Shown piece after piece: positions 33,063 through 41,481 of a DNA stretch of 64,000 nt. Within the stretch, counting starts at the first letter, position 1. Every line of letters starts with the position of its first letter. Source of the DNA: Fusobacterium naviforme. Its GTDB lineage: Bacteria > Bacillota > Clostridia > Lachnospirales > Lachnospiraceae. The position numbers were made by a program, and so were the translations under genes. The notes under the pieces are model-generated. The model was not told the DNA's origin. It did no database searches and worked only from the letters and a program-made list of their open reading frames with translations. Location: positions 1 to 64,000 of the forward strand of contig PYGH01000002.1 of the NCBI GenBank assembly GCA_003014445.1, read 5' to 3'.

Positions 33063-34466
33063 ATGAGTCATTCTAATGATTCAGCGGCGGCCCGGAGAAT
33101 TCGCGAGGTTCTCGATGAGAACAGCTTCGTAGAGCTCGGTGCCTACGTCACTGCGCGAAGCACAGACTTCAATCTTGCGGAACAGAAGACGCCGCGAGAC
33201 GGAGTCGTGACCGGGTATGGAACCATCGACGACAGGCTGGTGTATATCTACAGCCAGGATCCGGCGGTGCTTGGCGGCTCAATCGGGGAGATGCACGCGA
33301 AGAAGATTCAGAGGCTCTATGAGCTCGCAGTGAAGATGGAGGCCCCTGTCATAGGTCTTATCGACTGCTCCGGTCTGCGTCTTCAGGAGGCCAGCGACTC
33401 GCTCAATGCGTTTGGCGAGCTCTATCGCTGTCAGGCGCGTGCCAATGGTGTGGTTCCGCAGATTCAGGCAATTTATGGGAGCTGCGGAGGCAGTCTCGCG
33501 GTCAGTGCCGCCATTGCAGACTTTACTTTTATTGAGCGGGAGGAGGGACGTCTCTTCCTTCTTGCCCCCAATGCCGTTGCGGATAATAATGAGGCGGTAC
33601 TGAATACTGCCTCTGCGGCTTTCCAGAGCGAGGAGAGCGGAGTGGCAGATTTTGTCGGCAGTGCAGCAGAGATTGCCGAGGGAATACGCACACTGATCGG
33701 CATTCTTCCTGCGAGCTTTGAGGACGATCTCTCCTATGGCGACTGCACAGACAGTCTGAATCGACTGGTTCCGGAGATTGAGGGCGCGGGCTCTGCAGAG
33801 CTGCTCTCGGCGCTTTCTGATGGTGGTTTTGTCTGTGAGCCGGGAGAGAGCTATGGCTCCTGTATTTCCACTGCCTTCATCCGTATGAATGGATGCACAA
33901 TCGGAACTGTCGCTGCGCTCTCTGAGGAGATCTGCTGGAAGGGCGTCGAGAAGGCCGCGCGCTTTGTGCGCTTCTGCGATGCATTCAGTATTCCGCTGCT
34001 CACACTTGTTGATGTGAAGAGTATGGATCACTGCATCTGCACAGAGCGTCAGATGGCGAAAAAGGCAGCCTCTCTGATTACTGCCTATGCGAATGCAACT
34101 GTGCCGAAGGTTACAGTCGTGACCGGAAAGGCCTACGGACTGATCTATAATCTCTTTGCGCCGAAGACAGTCTCTGATATTGTCTACGCGTGGCCGAAGG
34201 CCGAGATCGGCCTCATGGAGGCCGGAGATGCGGTTAAGGTTATATATGCAGAGGAGCTCGCTGCGGCAGAAGACAAGACTGCTCTCTACAGTGAGAAGAC
34301 CGCAGCCTATGCAGAGCTTCAGAACGGCGCCGTCAGTGCGGCCCGCCGCGGCTACGTTGATGATATCATCGACGCTCAGCTCACCAGAAAGCGCGTGATC
34401 GCCGCCTTCGAGATGCTGTTTACAAAGAATGAGGACCTCCCTGCGAAAAAGCGCGGAACGGTCTGA
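33063..34466 (+). CDS. Acyl-CoA carboxylase-type carboxyltransferase subunit
   Basis: A 467-residue protein of the carboxyl transferase family (MmdA/PccB/AccD type). Features are the N-terminal ENSFVELGAYVTAR, GVVTGYGTIDDRLVYIYSQD, the oxyanion segment AIYGSCGGSLAVSAAIADF, and the second crotonase-like domain ending near AWPKAEIGLMEAGDA. It is somewhat shorter than the usual 510 residues. Such subunits move carboxyl groups between acyl-CoA and biotin. It opens an operon that also holds an oxaloacetate-type carboxyltransferase, so the pump may accept two substrates. GGAGG precedes the ATG. Confidence 0.82.
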   Translation: MSHSNDSAAARRIREVLDENSFVELGAYVTARSTDFNLAEQKTPRDGVVTGYGTIDDRLVYIYSQDPAVLGGSIGEMHAKKIQRLYELAVKMEAPVIGLIDCSGLRLQEASDSLNAFGELYRCQARANGVVPQIQAIYGSCGGSLAVSAAIADFTFIEREEGRLFLLAPNAVADNNEAVLNTASAAFQSEESGVADFVGSAAEIAEGIRTLIGILPASFEDDLSYGDCTDSLNRLVPEIEGAGSAELLSALSDGGFVCEPGESYGSCISTAFIRMNGCTIGTVAALSEEICWKGVEKAARFVRFCDAFSIPLLTLVDVKSMDHCICTERQMAKKAASLITAYANATVPKVTVVTGKAYGLIYNLFAPKTVSDIVYAWPKAEIGLMEAGDAVKVIYAEELAAAEDKTALYSEKTAAYAELQNGAVSAARRGYVDDIIDAQLTRKRVIAAFEMLFTKNEDLPAKKRGTV

Positions 34467-34479
34467 GTGAGGTGTCAGA

Positions 34480-35409
34480 ATGATACAGAAAATCAGAAAA
34501 ATCTTTCTGGCAGCTCTGCTCTGCCTGAGCACAGTCCTGCTGTTTCCGTCGAGCTCCTATGCGGCGGCTTCGGCGGCTGAGCTCTCAGCAGTCCAGCAGA
34601 ATGCGGAGGATAATTTAAAGGCGGTTGTAGAGCTCGATGATGTGACGCTTCAGAAATACATTGAGCAGTTCAATGCGCAGAATTATACGACGCTGGCCTC
34701 CGGTCTTCAGAGCTGGCTGGATCTGAAATCAGAGATCGGCGGCTTTGTCTCGATTGATTCAACCGAGGTAGAGGAGAGCGAGGACGGCTATCTTGTAATC
34801 ATGCAGATCAGCTGCGCCGGTCAGAGAACAGCGACAGTCCACATCGAATTTCAGAAAAAAGACGGATCCATATCCCGGATCAGCTTTGATAAAAATGAGA
34901 CACTTCAGGAAAAGCTTGTCAGTGCGGGGCTGAATCTCCTGATCGGCATGGGAACGGTTTTCATCGTATTGATCTTTATTGCGTTTCTTATCAGCCGCTT
35001 CAAGTACATTAACCGCTGGGTTACTGCAAAGGAAGAGGCAGAGAAGGAAGAAAAGGCCTATCAGGCAGCAGTTGCAGCAGCAAAGAAGCTGCCGGGAAGC
35101 GCAACAGATGTCTCGAAGCGCATATCTCCTGAGGCTGTGCGCGCTGCGGTGATTCCTGCGGGGACAAAGGCAGAGCTGATTGCCGGTGACGCAGAGAACG
35201 GTCTGCAGGATGAGACAGCTGAAGACGCACAAATGGTAGCAGTGCTTGCCGCAGCAGTTGCAGCGGCGCAGGAGCCGGATCCGCAGCTCATTGCGGTTAT
35301 CACTGCGGCGGTTATGGCGATACAGGCGGAGCAGGGTGAGGATCCGGGGCCTGACGGGCTGGTGGTTCGATCTATACGCCGTGTATCCGTAAGAGGCAGA
35401 AGGCGCTGA
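34480..35409 (+). CDS. OadG-like pump subunit with large extracytoplasmic domain
   Basis: A 309-residue protein. A signal peptide (about 1-30) is followed by an extracytoplasmic domain of about 110 residues that resembles small DUF3887-type modules. One membrane segment reads LNLLIGMGTVFIVLIFIAF (about 150-168), the hallmark of sodium pump decarboxylase gamma subunits. The cytoplasmic part is alanine-rich, with two repeats like MVAVLAAAVAAAQ and LIAVITAAVMAIQ. Classical OadG is under 100 residues and assembles the complex, so this is an enlarged version. It sits 13 bases after the first carboxyltransferase gene. Confidence 0.8.
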   Translation: MIQKIRKIFLAALLCLSTVLLFPSSSYAAASAAELSAVQQNAEDNLKAVVELDDVTLQKYIEQFNAQNYTTLASGLQSWLDLKSEIGGFVSIDSTEVEESEDGYLVIMQISCAGQRTATVHIEFQKKDGSISRISFDKNETLQEKLVSAGLNLLIGMGTVFIVLIFIAFLISRFKYINRWVTAKEEAEKEEKAYQAAVAAAKKLPGSATDVSKRISPEAVRAAVIPAGTKAELIAGDAENGLQDETAEDAQMVAVLAAAVAAAQEPDPQLIAVITAAVMAIQAEQGEDPGPDGLVVRSIRRVSVRGRRR

Positions 35410-35467
35410 TGCGCGCGGTTTCGATTCAATCAAAATACAGACTATATCACTCATAAGGAGAAAAATT

Positions 35468-35929
35468 ATGAAGAACTATACCATCACAGTCAATGGGCAG
35501 ACTTATGCAGTTCAGGTAGAAGAGGGTATCACCGCAGCAGCGCAGAGCGCTCCTGTTGTCACCATCCCGGCAGCGCCGGTTTACACTGCGCCTGTGGCTG
35601 CTCCGGCTCCGGTTGCGGCGGCCCCCGCGCCTGTGGCAGCCCCAGCCCCTGCTCCTGTACCTGCGGCAGATCCGGCACCTGCACCGGCAGCAGCAGCTCC
35701 CTCCGGCAGTGCGGGAAGCATCACGGTGGAATCTCCGATGCCCGGAAAGATCCTGAGCATTGAAGCGGCTGTCGGCGACAGCGTTGCGGCAGGTCAGACT
35801 ATCATGATTCTTGAGGCCATGAAGATGGAAAATGAAATTGTTGCTCCCGAGGCAGGAACCATCGCAAGCCTGAATGTAACCGTGAATCAGGCCGTTGAGG
35901 CAGGAGAGGTGCTCGCAACACTTAACTGA
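35468..35929 (+). CDS. Biotin carboxyl carrier protein of the sodium pump
   Basis: A 153-residue protein. A short N-terminal region is joined by a Pro/Ala linker (repeats such as PAPVAAPAPAPVP) to a biotinyl domain with the motif ILEAMKMENEIVAPEAG. The lysine in AMKM carries biotin. The carrier shuttles carboxyl groups from the carboxyltransferases to the membrane decarboxylase. It has its own gene, whereas many OadA proteins have this domain fused at the C-terminus. AAGGAG precedes the ATG. Confidence 0.93.
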   Translation: MKNYTITVNGQTYAVQVEEGITAAAQSAPVVTIPAAPVYTAPVAAPAPVAAAPAPVAAPAPAPVPAADPAPAPAAAAPSGSAGSITVESPMPGKILSIEAAVGDSVAAGQTIMILEAMKMENEIVAPEAGTIASLNVTVNQAVEAGEVLATLN

Positions 35930-35971
35930 GCGGGCGTATGACTTCAGCTTGAAACGGAGGAATGAAATAAG

Positions 35972-37123
35972 ATGGAGTATTTAACAAACACACTCAGTAA
36001 TCTTATTCATCAGTCCGCATTTGCTTCAATTACCGTGGGCAATCTCATCATGATTGCGGTGGCGCTCGTATTTCTCTATCTCGCAATTGCAAAGGGATTT
36101 GAGCCGCTGCTGCTGGTGCCGATTGCCTTCGGAATGCTGCTGGTGAATATCTATCCGGATATCATGTCAGATCCCTCGAAGAATCCCGGAGGTGCAGGCG
36201 GACTGCTCGCTTATTTTTACAAGCTTGACGAGTGGGGCATACTGCCGCCGCTGATCTTTATGGGAGTCGGTGCCATGACGGACTTTGGTCCGCTGATCGC
36301 AAATCCGATGAGCTTCCTTCTCGGAGCTGCGGCGCAGTTCGGCATCTATATCGCTTACCTCATGGCTGTACTCATGGGCTTTAACGGTCAGGCCTCTGCA
36401 GCTATCTCCATCATTGGCGGTGCAGACGGCCCGACCTCGATCTATCTCGCGAGCAAGATGGGGCAGACAGAGTACCTCGGTGCAATTGCAGTCGCAGCAT
36501 ATTCCTACATGTCTCTGGTTCCGATCATTCAGCCGCCGATCATGAAGGCTCTGACTACGGAGAAGGAGCGTAAGATCAAGATGGCACAGCTGCGGCCGGT
36601 CTCCAAGGTCGAGAAGATACTCTTTCCCATCATTGTGAGCATCGTGGTGAGCCTCATACTCCCGAGCACGGCGCCGCTCATCGGCATGCTGATGCTTGGA
36701 AACCTCTTCCGGGAGTGCGGCGTGGTGCGTCAGCTCACAGAGACGGCGAGCAATGCTCTGATGTATATTGTCGTGATCCTTCTCGGAACCAGCGTCGGCG
36801 CGGCGACGAGCGCGGAGGCGTTTCTGAAGGCTGATACGCTGAAGATCGTTCTGCTTGGCCTTATTGCCTTTGCCTTCGGTACGGCTGCTGGTGTTCTGCT
36901 CGGAAAGCTGATGTGCAAGCTGACCGGCGGCAAGGTAAATCCTCTGATCGGAGCTGCCGGCGTGTCTGCGGTTCCCATGTCGGCGCGTGTCGCCCAGAAG
37001 GTCGGTGCGGAAGCGGATCCGACCAACTTCCTGCTGATGCACGCGATGGGACCGAATGTCGCGGGCGTGATTGGAACTGCCGTTGCAGCGGGAACCTTCA
37101 TGGCAATCTTTGGCGTAAAGTAA
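35972..37123 (+). CDS. oadB: Sodium ion-translocating decarboxylase beta subunit
   Basis: A 383-residue membrane protein that decarboxylates carboxybiotin and exports sodium ions. The family motifs can be read: [15 protein letters not shown], then [34 protein letters not shown], and the C-terminal [12 protein letters not shown]-like [20 protein letters not shown] with [18 protein letters not shown]-like end. About nine hydrophobic segments are present. GGAGG lies about 11 bases before the ATG. It may equally be called MmdB, since the substrate is set by the carboxyltransferase. Confidence 0.94.
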   Translation: MEYLTNTLSNLIHQSAFASITVGNLIMIAVALVFLYLAIAKGFEPLLLVPIAFGMLLVNIYPDIMSDPSKNPGGAGGLLAYFYKLDEWGILPPLIFMGVGAMTDFGPLIANPMSFLLGAAAQFGIYIAYLMAVLMGFNGQASAAISIIGGADGPTSIYLASKMGQTEYLGAIAVAAYSYMSLVPIIQPPIMKALTTEKERKIKMAQLRPVSKVEKILFPIIVSIVVSLILPSTAPLIGMLMLGNLFRECGVVRQLTETASNALMYIVVILLGTSVGAATSAEAFLKADTLKIVLLGLIAFAFGTAAGVLLGKLMCKLTGGKVNPLIGAAGVSAVPMSARVAQKVGAEADPTNFLLMHAMGPNVAGVIGTAVAAGTFMAIFGVK

Positions 37124-37137
37124 AGGAGACTATTTGA

Positions 37138-38550
37138 ATGGATAAGGTTCAGAGAAAGCCGGTTCAGATCTGTGAGACTGTGCTGCGTGATGCACATCAG
37201 TCCCTGTTTGCGACCAGAATGACGACAGAGGAGATGCTGCCGATCATAGACAAGATGGATAAGATCGGATATCGCTCAGTGGAGTGCTGGGGCGGTGCGA
37301 CCTTTGACTCCTGCCTGCGCTTCCTCCATGAGGATCCGTGGGAGAGACTGCGTCTATTGAAGAAGGGCTTTAAGAACACAAAGCTCCAGATGCTGTTCCG
37401 CGGCCAGAATATCCTGGGCTACAACCACTACGCAGATGACGTTGTGGAATACTTTGTCCAGAAGTCCGTGGCGAATGGGATCGACATCATCCGCATTTTT
37501 GACTGTCTGAATGACATACGGAATCTGCAGACCGCGGTCAGAGCATGTAAGAAGGAGGGGGCAGAGGCGCAGATTGCACTGTCCTACACTCTGGGTGATG
37601 CTTATACCCTTGAATATTGGGCGGAGATTGCAAAGCATATTGAGGAGATGGGCGCAGATTCCATCTGCATTAAAGATATGGCGGGGCTTCTGACGCCGTA
37701 CGCAGCCTATGATCTTGTGACAGCGCTGAAGAAGTCCACGAAGCTTCCGATCGACATTCACACACACTACACCTCCGGCGTTGCTTCGATGACGCTTCTT
37801 AAGGCGATTGAGGCGGGGGCGGATATCATAGATACTGCGATCTCTCCGCTGGCGCTTGGCACAAGTCAGCCTGCGACGGAGGTTATGGTGCAGACCCTGA
37901 AGGGCACGGACGGGGATACCGGTCTCGACATTGAGAAGCTCACGGAAGTTGCAAATTATTTTACGCCGATCCGTGAAAAGTATATTGCAAACGGACTCCT
38001 GAGTCCGAAGCTGCTCGGTGTCAACATCAACACTCTGCGCTACCAGGTCCCGGGCGGGATGCTCTCCAACCTCTTAAAGCAGCTTACAGAGGCTCACAAG
38101 GAGAACCTGCTTCAGGATGTGCTGGAGGAGGTCGCAAGAGTGCGCAAGGACTTCGGTGAGCCGCCGCTGGTTACGCCTTCCTCTCAGATTGTCGGAACGC
38201 AGGCAGTCATGAACGTGCTGACACATGAGCGCTACAAGATGGTGCCGAAGGAGTCGAAGAAGCTTGTTATGGGCGAGTTCGGCCAGTCTGTGAAGCCGGT
38301 GGATCCGGAGGTACAGAAGAAGATCATCGGAGATGCAGAGCCGATCACCTGCCGCCCGGCGGATCTCATCGAGCCGCAGCTTCCGAAATATGAGCAGGAG
38401 ATAGGACCGTGGAAGCAGCAGGATGAGGACGTGCTCTCCTATGCGCTCTTCCCGCAGGTGGCGCTCGATTTCTTCAAGTGGAGACAGGCGCAGAAGACGG
38501 GAATGGATATCACAAAGGCTGATACGAAGGCAAAGGCGTATCCGGTCTGA
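37138..38550 (+). CDS. oadA: Oxaloacetate decarboxylase alpha subunit (carboxyltransferase only)
   Basis: A 470-residue enzyme of the pyruvate carboxylase-C/HMGL family. It transfers the carboxyl group of oxaloacetate to biotin, leaving pyruvate. Motifs are ETVLRDAHQSLFATRM, ECWGGATFDSCLRFL, CIKDMAGLLTPYAA with the active-site lysine, and IDIHTHYTSGVASMTLL with the metal-binding histidines. It lacks the fused biotin domain, in keeping with the separate carrier gene upstream. It is the last gene of the operon and is followed by a terminator. Confidence 0.94.
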   Translation: MDKVQRKPVQICETVLRDAHQSLFATRMTTEEMLPIIDKMDKIGYRSVECWGGATFDSCLRFLHEDPWERLRLLKKGFKNTKLQMLFRGQNILGYNHYADDVVEYFVQKSVANGIDIIRIFDCLNDIRNLQTAVRACKKEGAEAQIALSYTLGDAYTLEYWAEIAKHIEEMGADSICIKDMAGLLTPYAAYDLVTALKKSTKLPIDIHTHYTSGVASMTLLKAIEAGADIIDTAISPLALGTSQPATEVMVQTLKGTDGDTGLDIEKLTEVANYFTPIREKYIANGLLSPKLLGVNINTLRYQVPGGMLSNLLKQLTEAHKENLLQDVLEEVARVRKDFGEPPLVTPSSQIVGTQAVMNVLTHERYKMVPKESKKLVMGEFGQSVKPVDPEVQKKIIGDAEPITCRPADLIEPQLPKYEQEIGPWKQQDEDVLSYALFPQVALDFFKWRQAQKTGMDITKADTKAKAYPV

Positions 38551-38584
38551 GCTGTGCAGAGCAGAAATTGGTAAGAGACTGATT

Positions 38585-38621
38585 ACAGGGAGTCTTCCGT
38601 TCGGAGGGCTCTCTGTTGTTT
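38585..38621 (+). terminator. Rho-independent terminator of the decarboxylase operon
   Basis: ACAGGGAG at 38585-38592 pairs with CTCTCTGT at 38609-38616, with inner TCCG/CGGA pairing. A T-rich run follows at 38617-38622. Confidence 0.8.
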
Positions 38622-38726
38622 TTACTGTGATTAAGGTAAGAGAAATGATAGAATGTATCTGCCGGGAGAAGCAAGGAACATTGAGGTAGAAATAGAGCTC
38701 TATCAGAAGAGGAGAGTTGTTGCGGT

Positions 38727-39746
38727 ATGAGAAAACGGAATGGAATGAGATGCAAAAAGAACGGATGGAAGCGGAGGCGGGCGCTTTTATTGCTGACAAT
38801 ATTGGTGCTGGCGGGCTGTGCGGAGCAGGAGTGCTCACCCGCAGAAACAGAAGCTGAAATAGCTCAGACAGAGACACAGGCGGCTGCTATGCAGGAAACG
38901 AATCAGGAAAAAGAGCTTAAGCCGCAGGAAGCGACACGGACTGTTGAGGTCAGTTACAGCAATATCGCGGATGAGGAGAGCAGAAAGTTTGTGGAGGAAG
39001 CGCTTATTAGCGCCGGAGTCTCAGCGGAGCGGCAGAGGACATTCTTTGAGCATGTGGAGCAGTTCAATGCCTGCGCAGGGGAGGGAGATCTGACAGGAGG
39101 CTTTGAGACCGCAGCGGCAACGGAAATAAAATACGACCCCTATGAGCTGCAGGAGCGGTGGCAGGGCCGCCATGAGGACTTTGAGGGCTATAATTGCAGG
39201 ATCACAGCCTACGGACTGTATGGAGATGCTCTGACGCTTGACAGCGCAAAACAGATGAAACGTGACAGTCTGATGACGGAGAATCTGGACTTTGATTTAT
39301 ATGCCCTGGGGCAGGATGCTTCCGCTGTTCCGACGGAAACGGAGCGTGATAAATTCCTCTCTCTTTATGCAGCTGTTCCGACAGATGCGACAAAGGATGT
39401 AAAGGTTCATGCGGCACATATGCAGGAGGCATGGCGTGCACGTGGCCTCGGCTTTTCTGCGAGTGAAAAGCTGCGTCTCATCTCCGTGGTCTTTCATGAC
39501 AAATTGACAGAAGGACAGGATAAGCTCTTTATCGGGCACATCGGCATATTGCTGCCTCTGGAAGACGGAAGACTGTGCTTTCTTGAGAAGGTCGCATTTC
39601 AGGAGCCCTACCGTGCGAACCTGTTTCAGAACAGAGCGAAGCTCTGCGACTATCTCATGGAGAAATATGATCTTGAGTATGATCAGCCGGCGGCAGCTCC
39701 ATTTATTATGGAAAATGCAGAACTGCTGAGCAGGGAGGATGTATGA
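38727..39746 (+). CDS. DUF4300 family lipoprotein
   Basis: A 339-residue exported lipoprotein. A basic start and hydrophobic stretch end in the lipobox LAGC (about residue 31), followed by a Glu/Thr/Gln-rich linker. The DUF4300 body includes VSYSNIADEESRKFVEEAL, ISVVFHDKLTEGQDKLFIGH and FLEKVAFQEPYRANLF. The family has no known function. GGAG lies rather far (about 12 bases) before the ATG, and an ATG at 38745 would also give a signal peptide. It overlaps the next small membrane gene by 4 bases. Confidence 0.78.
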   Translation: MRKRNGMRCKKNGWKRRRALLLLTILVLAGCAEQECSPAETEAEIAQTETQAAAMQETNQEKELKPQEATRTVEVSYSNIADEESRKFVEEALISAGVSAERQRTFFEHVEQFNACAGEGDLTGGFETAAATEIKYDPYELQERWQGRHEDFEGYNCRITAYGLYGDALTLDSAKQMKRDSLMTENLDFDLYALGQDASAVPTETERDKFLSLYAAVPTDATKDVKVHAAHMQEAWRARGLGFSASEKLRLISVVFHDKLTEGQDKLFIGHIGILLPLEDGRLCFLEKVAFQEPYRANLFQNRAKLCDYLMEKYDLEYDQPAAAPFIMENAELLSREDV

Positions 39747-40003
39747 AGCAGCTGAGTTTTTATGCGATTTTGAAGCGCTGGTTCTGTGCGGCCATTCCGC
39801 TCATGCTGCTGAATTCTTTCCTGATAAAAAGCTCTCTGCTTGAAAATTTGATCCAGGCGTCGCTGGGAGTTGTGCTGCTCATTCATCCTGTCTATCCAGA
39901 AGCGCTGGGATACCGGTACAGCATCAAGACGTGCAGGCGCATCATCCGTGGAATTGCCGTGTTTGAAATTCTGCTCTCATTCATGGTGCGGCATTATTAT
40001 TAG
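39743..40003 (+). CDS. Small membrane protein coupled to the DUF4300 lipoprotein
   Basis: An 86-residue protein of unknown family. It has two hydrophobic segments (about residues 13-30 and 38-52), a basic loop after them, and a third weaker one near the C-terminus. The ATG overlaps the DUF4300 stop (ATGA), so translation is coupled. Codon use matches its neighbours, which supports a real gene. Function is unknown; a membrane partner of the lipoprotein is plausible. Confidence 0.6.
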   Translation: MKQLSFYAILKRWFCAAIPLMLLNSFLIKSSLLENLIQASLGVVLLIHPVYPEALGYRYSIKTCRRIIRGIAVFEILLSFMVRHYY

Positions 40004-40035
40004 GAGCTGGCGCAGAATGGAGGTGAGAGGGAGCA

Positions 40036-40992
40036 GTGCAGATTCGAACTCTGTCAGACTACTGTAGAGAGGTCTTTGGAACGAAACTCTATCGGCTGTC
40101 ACTGACAAGCGGATGCAGCTGCCCCAACAGGGATGGCACCCTGGGCTATGGTGGGTGCAGCTTCTGCTCTGAGCAGGGTTCCGGTGAGTTTGCAGCTGTT
40201 TTACCGGATATACATGACCAGATTGAAGCGGCAAAGCAGAGGGTGGCACAGAAGCTTCCGAAGGGAGTCAGAAGCGAAGAGCAGAGGTATATCGCGTACT
40301 TTCAGTCCTTTACCAATACCTACGGAGATACCGCACGACTCGTATCGCTGTTTGAGGAAGTGCTGCGGAGGGAGGATATAGCGGCGCTCTCAATTGGAAC
40401 CAGACCGGACTGTCTTAAGGAGGATATGCTGGAGGCGCTTGAGAGACTGAACCGGAGTAAGCCCGTATGGATTGAGCTGGGGCTTCAGACCATTCATGAG
40501 AGAACTGCCCTGCGCTTCAATCGCGGCTATGCGCTGGAATGCTTTGCAGAGAACTACAGCAAGCTGAAGTGTCGCGGAATTGCTGTGATTGTCCATGTGA
40601 TACTGGGACTTCCGGGCGAGAGCCCTGAGGATATGTATGAGACGGTACGATATCTTGCATCACTCTGCCCGCCACCGGACGGCATTAAGCTGCATGGTCT
40701 TCATATCTTAAGAGGAACAAGACTCGCGGCAGAATATCTCAGGGAGCCCTTTTATGTTATGAGTCTTCCGGAATATACGGAGGTGCTGATTCACTGTCTT
40801 AAGCTTCTGCCAGAAACCGTGGTAATCCACAGGATGACAGGAGACGGTGACAAGCGTCTGCTCATTGAGCCGCAGTGGAGTGGGGATAAAAAGCGTGTGC
40901 TGAACTATATCAACAGAGCTCTGCGTGAAGCGAAGAGGGACAGAGGTGATGGTCAGGAGAGTACAGAAGCTTTTGAAGCAGCGGATCAGTGA
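40036..40992 (+). CDS. Radical SAM protein, TIGR01212/YhcC family
   Basis: A 318-residue radical SAM enzyme. The 4Fe-4S motif is the atypical spacing of this family, CSCPNRDGTLGYGGCSFC, where the SAM-binding cysteines lie in a C-x12-C-x2-C-like arrangement. Further family blocks are YFQSFTNTYGD, IGTRPDCL, ELGLQTIHERTALRFNRG and HVILGLPGES. YhcC-type proteins are widespread and their reaction is unknown; a role in RNA or cofactor modification has been discussed. The start codon is GTG at 40036, with GAGGGAG just upstream. Confidence 0.88.
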   Translation: MQIRTLSDYCREVFGTKLYRLSLTSGCSCPNRDGTLGYGGCSFCSEQGSGEFAAVLPDIHDQIEAAKQRVAQKLPKGVRSEEQRYIAYFQSFTNTYGDTARLVSLFEEVLRREDIAALSIGTRPDCLKEDMLEALERLNRSKPVWIELGLQTIHERTALRFNRGYALECFAENYSKLKCRGIAVIVHVILGLPGESPEDMYETVRYLASLCPPPDGIKLHGLHILRGTRLAAEYLREPFYVMSLPEYTEVLIHCLKLLPETVVIHRMTGDGDKRLLIEPQWSGDKKRVLNYINRALREAKRDRGDGQESTEAFEAADQ

Positions 40993-41007
40993 GGGGAGGA
41001 GTCAGCA

Positions 41008-41478
41008 ATGGCGATCGATAAGGTAAGAGCATATTTTAAGAAACTGAATATGGAGGACAGAATTCTGGAATTTGATGTCTCCAGTGCGACGGTAGAGCTG
41101 GCTGCTGAGGCCATCGGCTGCGCGCCGGAGAAGATTGTGAAGACCATGTCCTTTCTTGTGGCGGACAGGGCTGTACTCATCGCGATGGCGGGAGATGCCA
41201 GAATCTCTAATCCGAAGTTTAAGGAGTTCTTTCATACCAAAGCAAAAATGATACCCTTTGATGAGGTGGAGCGCTATGTTGGTCACGCGGCAGGCGGCGT
41301 GTGTCCCTTTACCCTGCCTGACGCAGTCGAGGTATATCTGGATATTTCTCTGCAGCGCTTTGATACGGTGTATCCCGCCGCGGGAAGCAGTAACAGCGCG
41401 GTGCGCCTGACTGTTTCAGAGCTTGTAGCCTGCTGTAATATGAAGTCCTGGGTCGATGTCTGCAAGGACTGGGAGTGA
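41008..41478 (+). CDS. YbaK/EbsC family aminoacyl-tRNA deacylase
   Basis: A 156-residue single-domain YbaK/EbsC protein. Family members hydrolyse misacylated tRNA (for example Cys-tRNAPro). The conserved pieces are GCAPEKIVKTMSFLV, the lysine-bearing region of the catalytic pocket, and GGVCPFTLPDAVEVYLD near the C-terminal part. It ends directly at the start of the MATE transporter gene. Confidence 0.87.
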   Translation: MAIDKVRAYFKKLNMEDRILEFDVSSATVELAAEAIGCAPEKIVKTMSFLVADRAVLIAMAGDARISNPKFKEFFHTKAKMIPFDEVERYVGHAAGGVCPFTLPDAVEVYLDISLQRFDTVYPAAGSSNSAVRLTVSELVACCNMKSWVDVCKDWE

Positions 41479-41481
41479 TTG

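Noticed and set aside
33279-34532. Long minus-strand frame opposite the carboxyltransferase gene
   Set aside because: A shadow of the coding strand in a gene with biased codons; no start signal.
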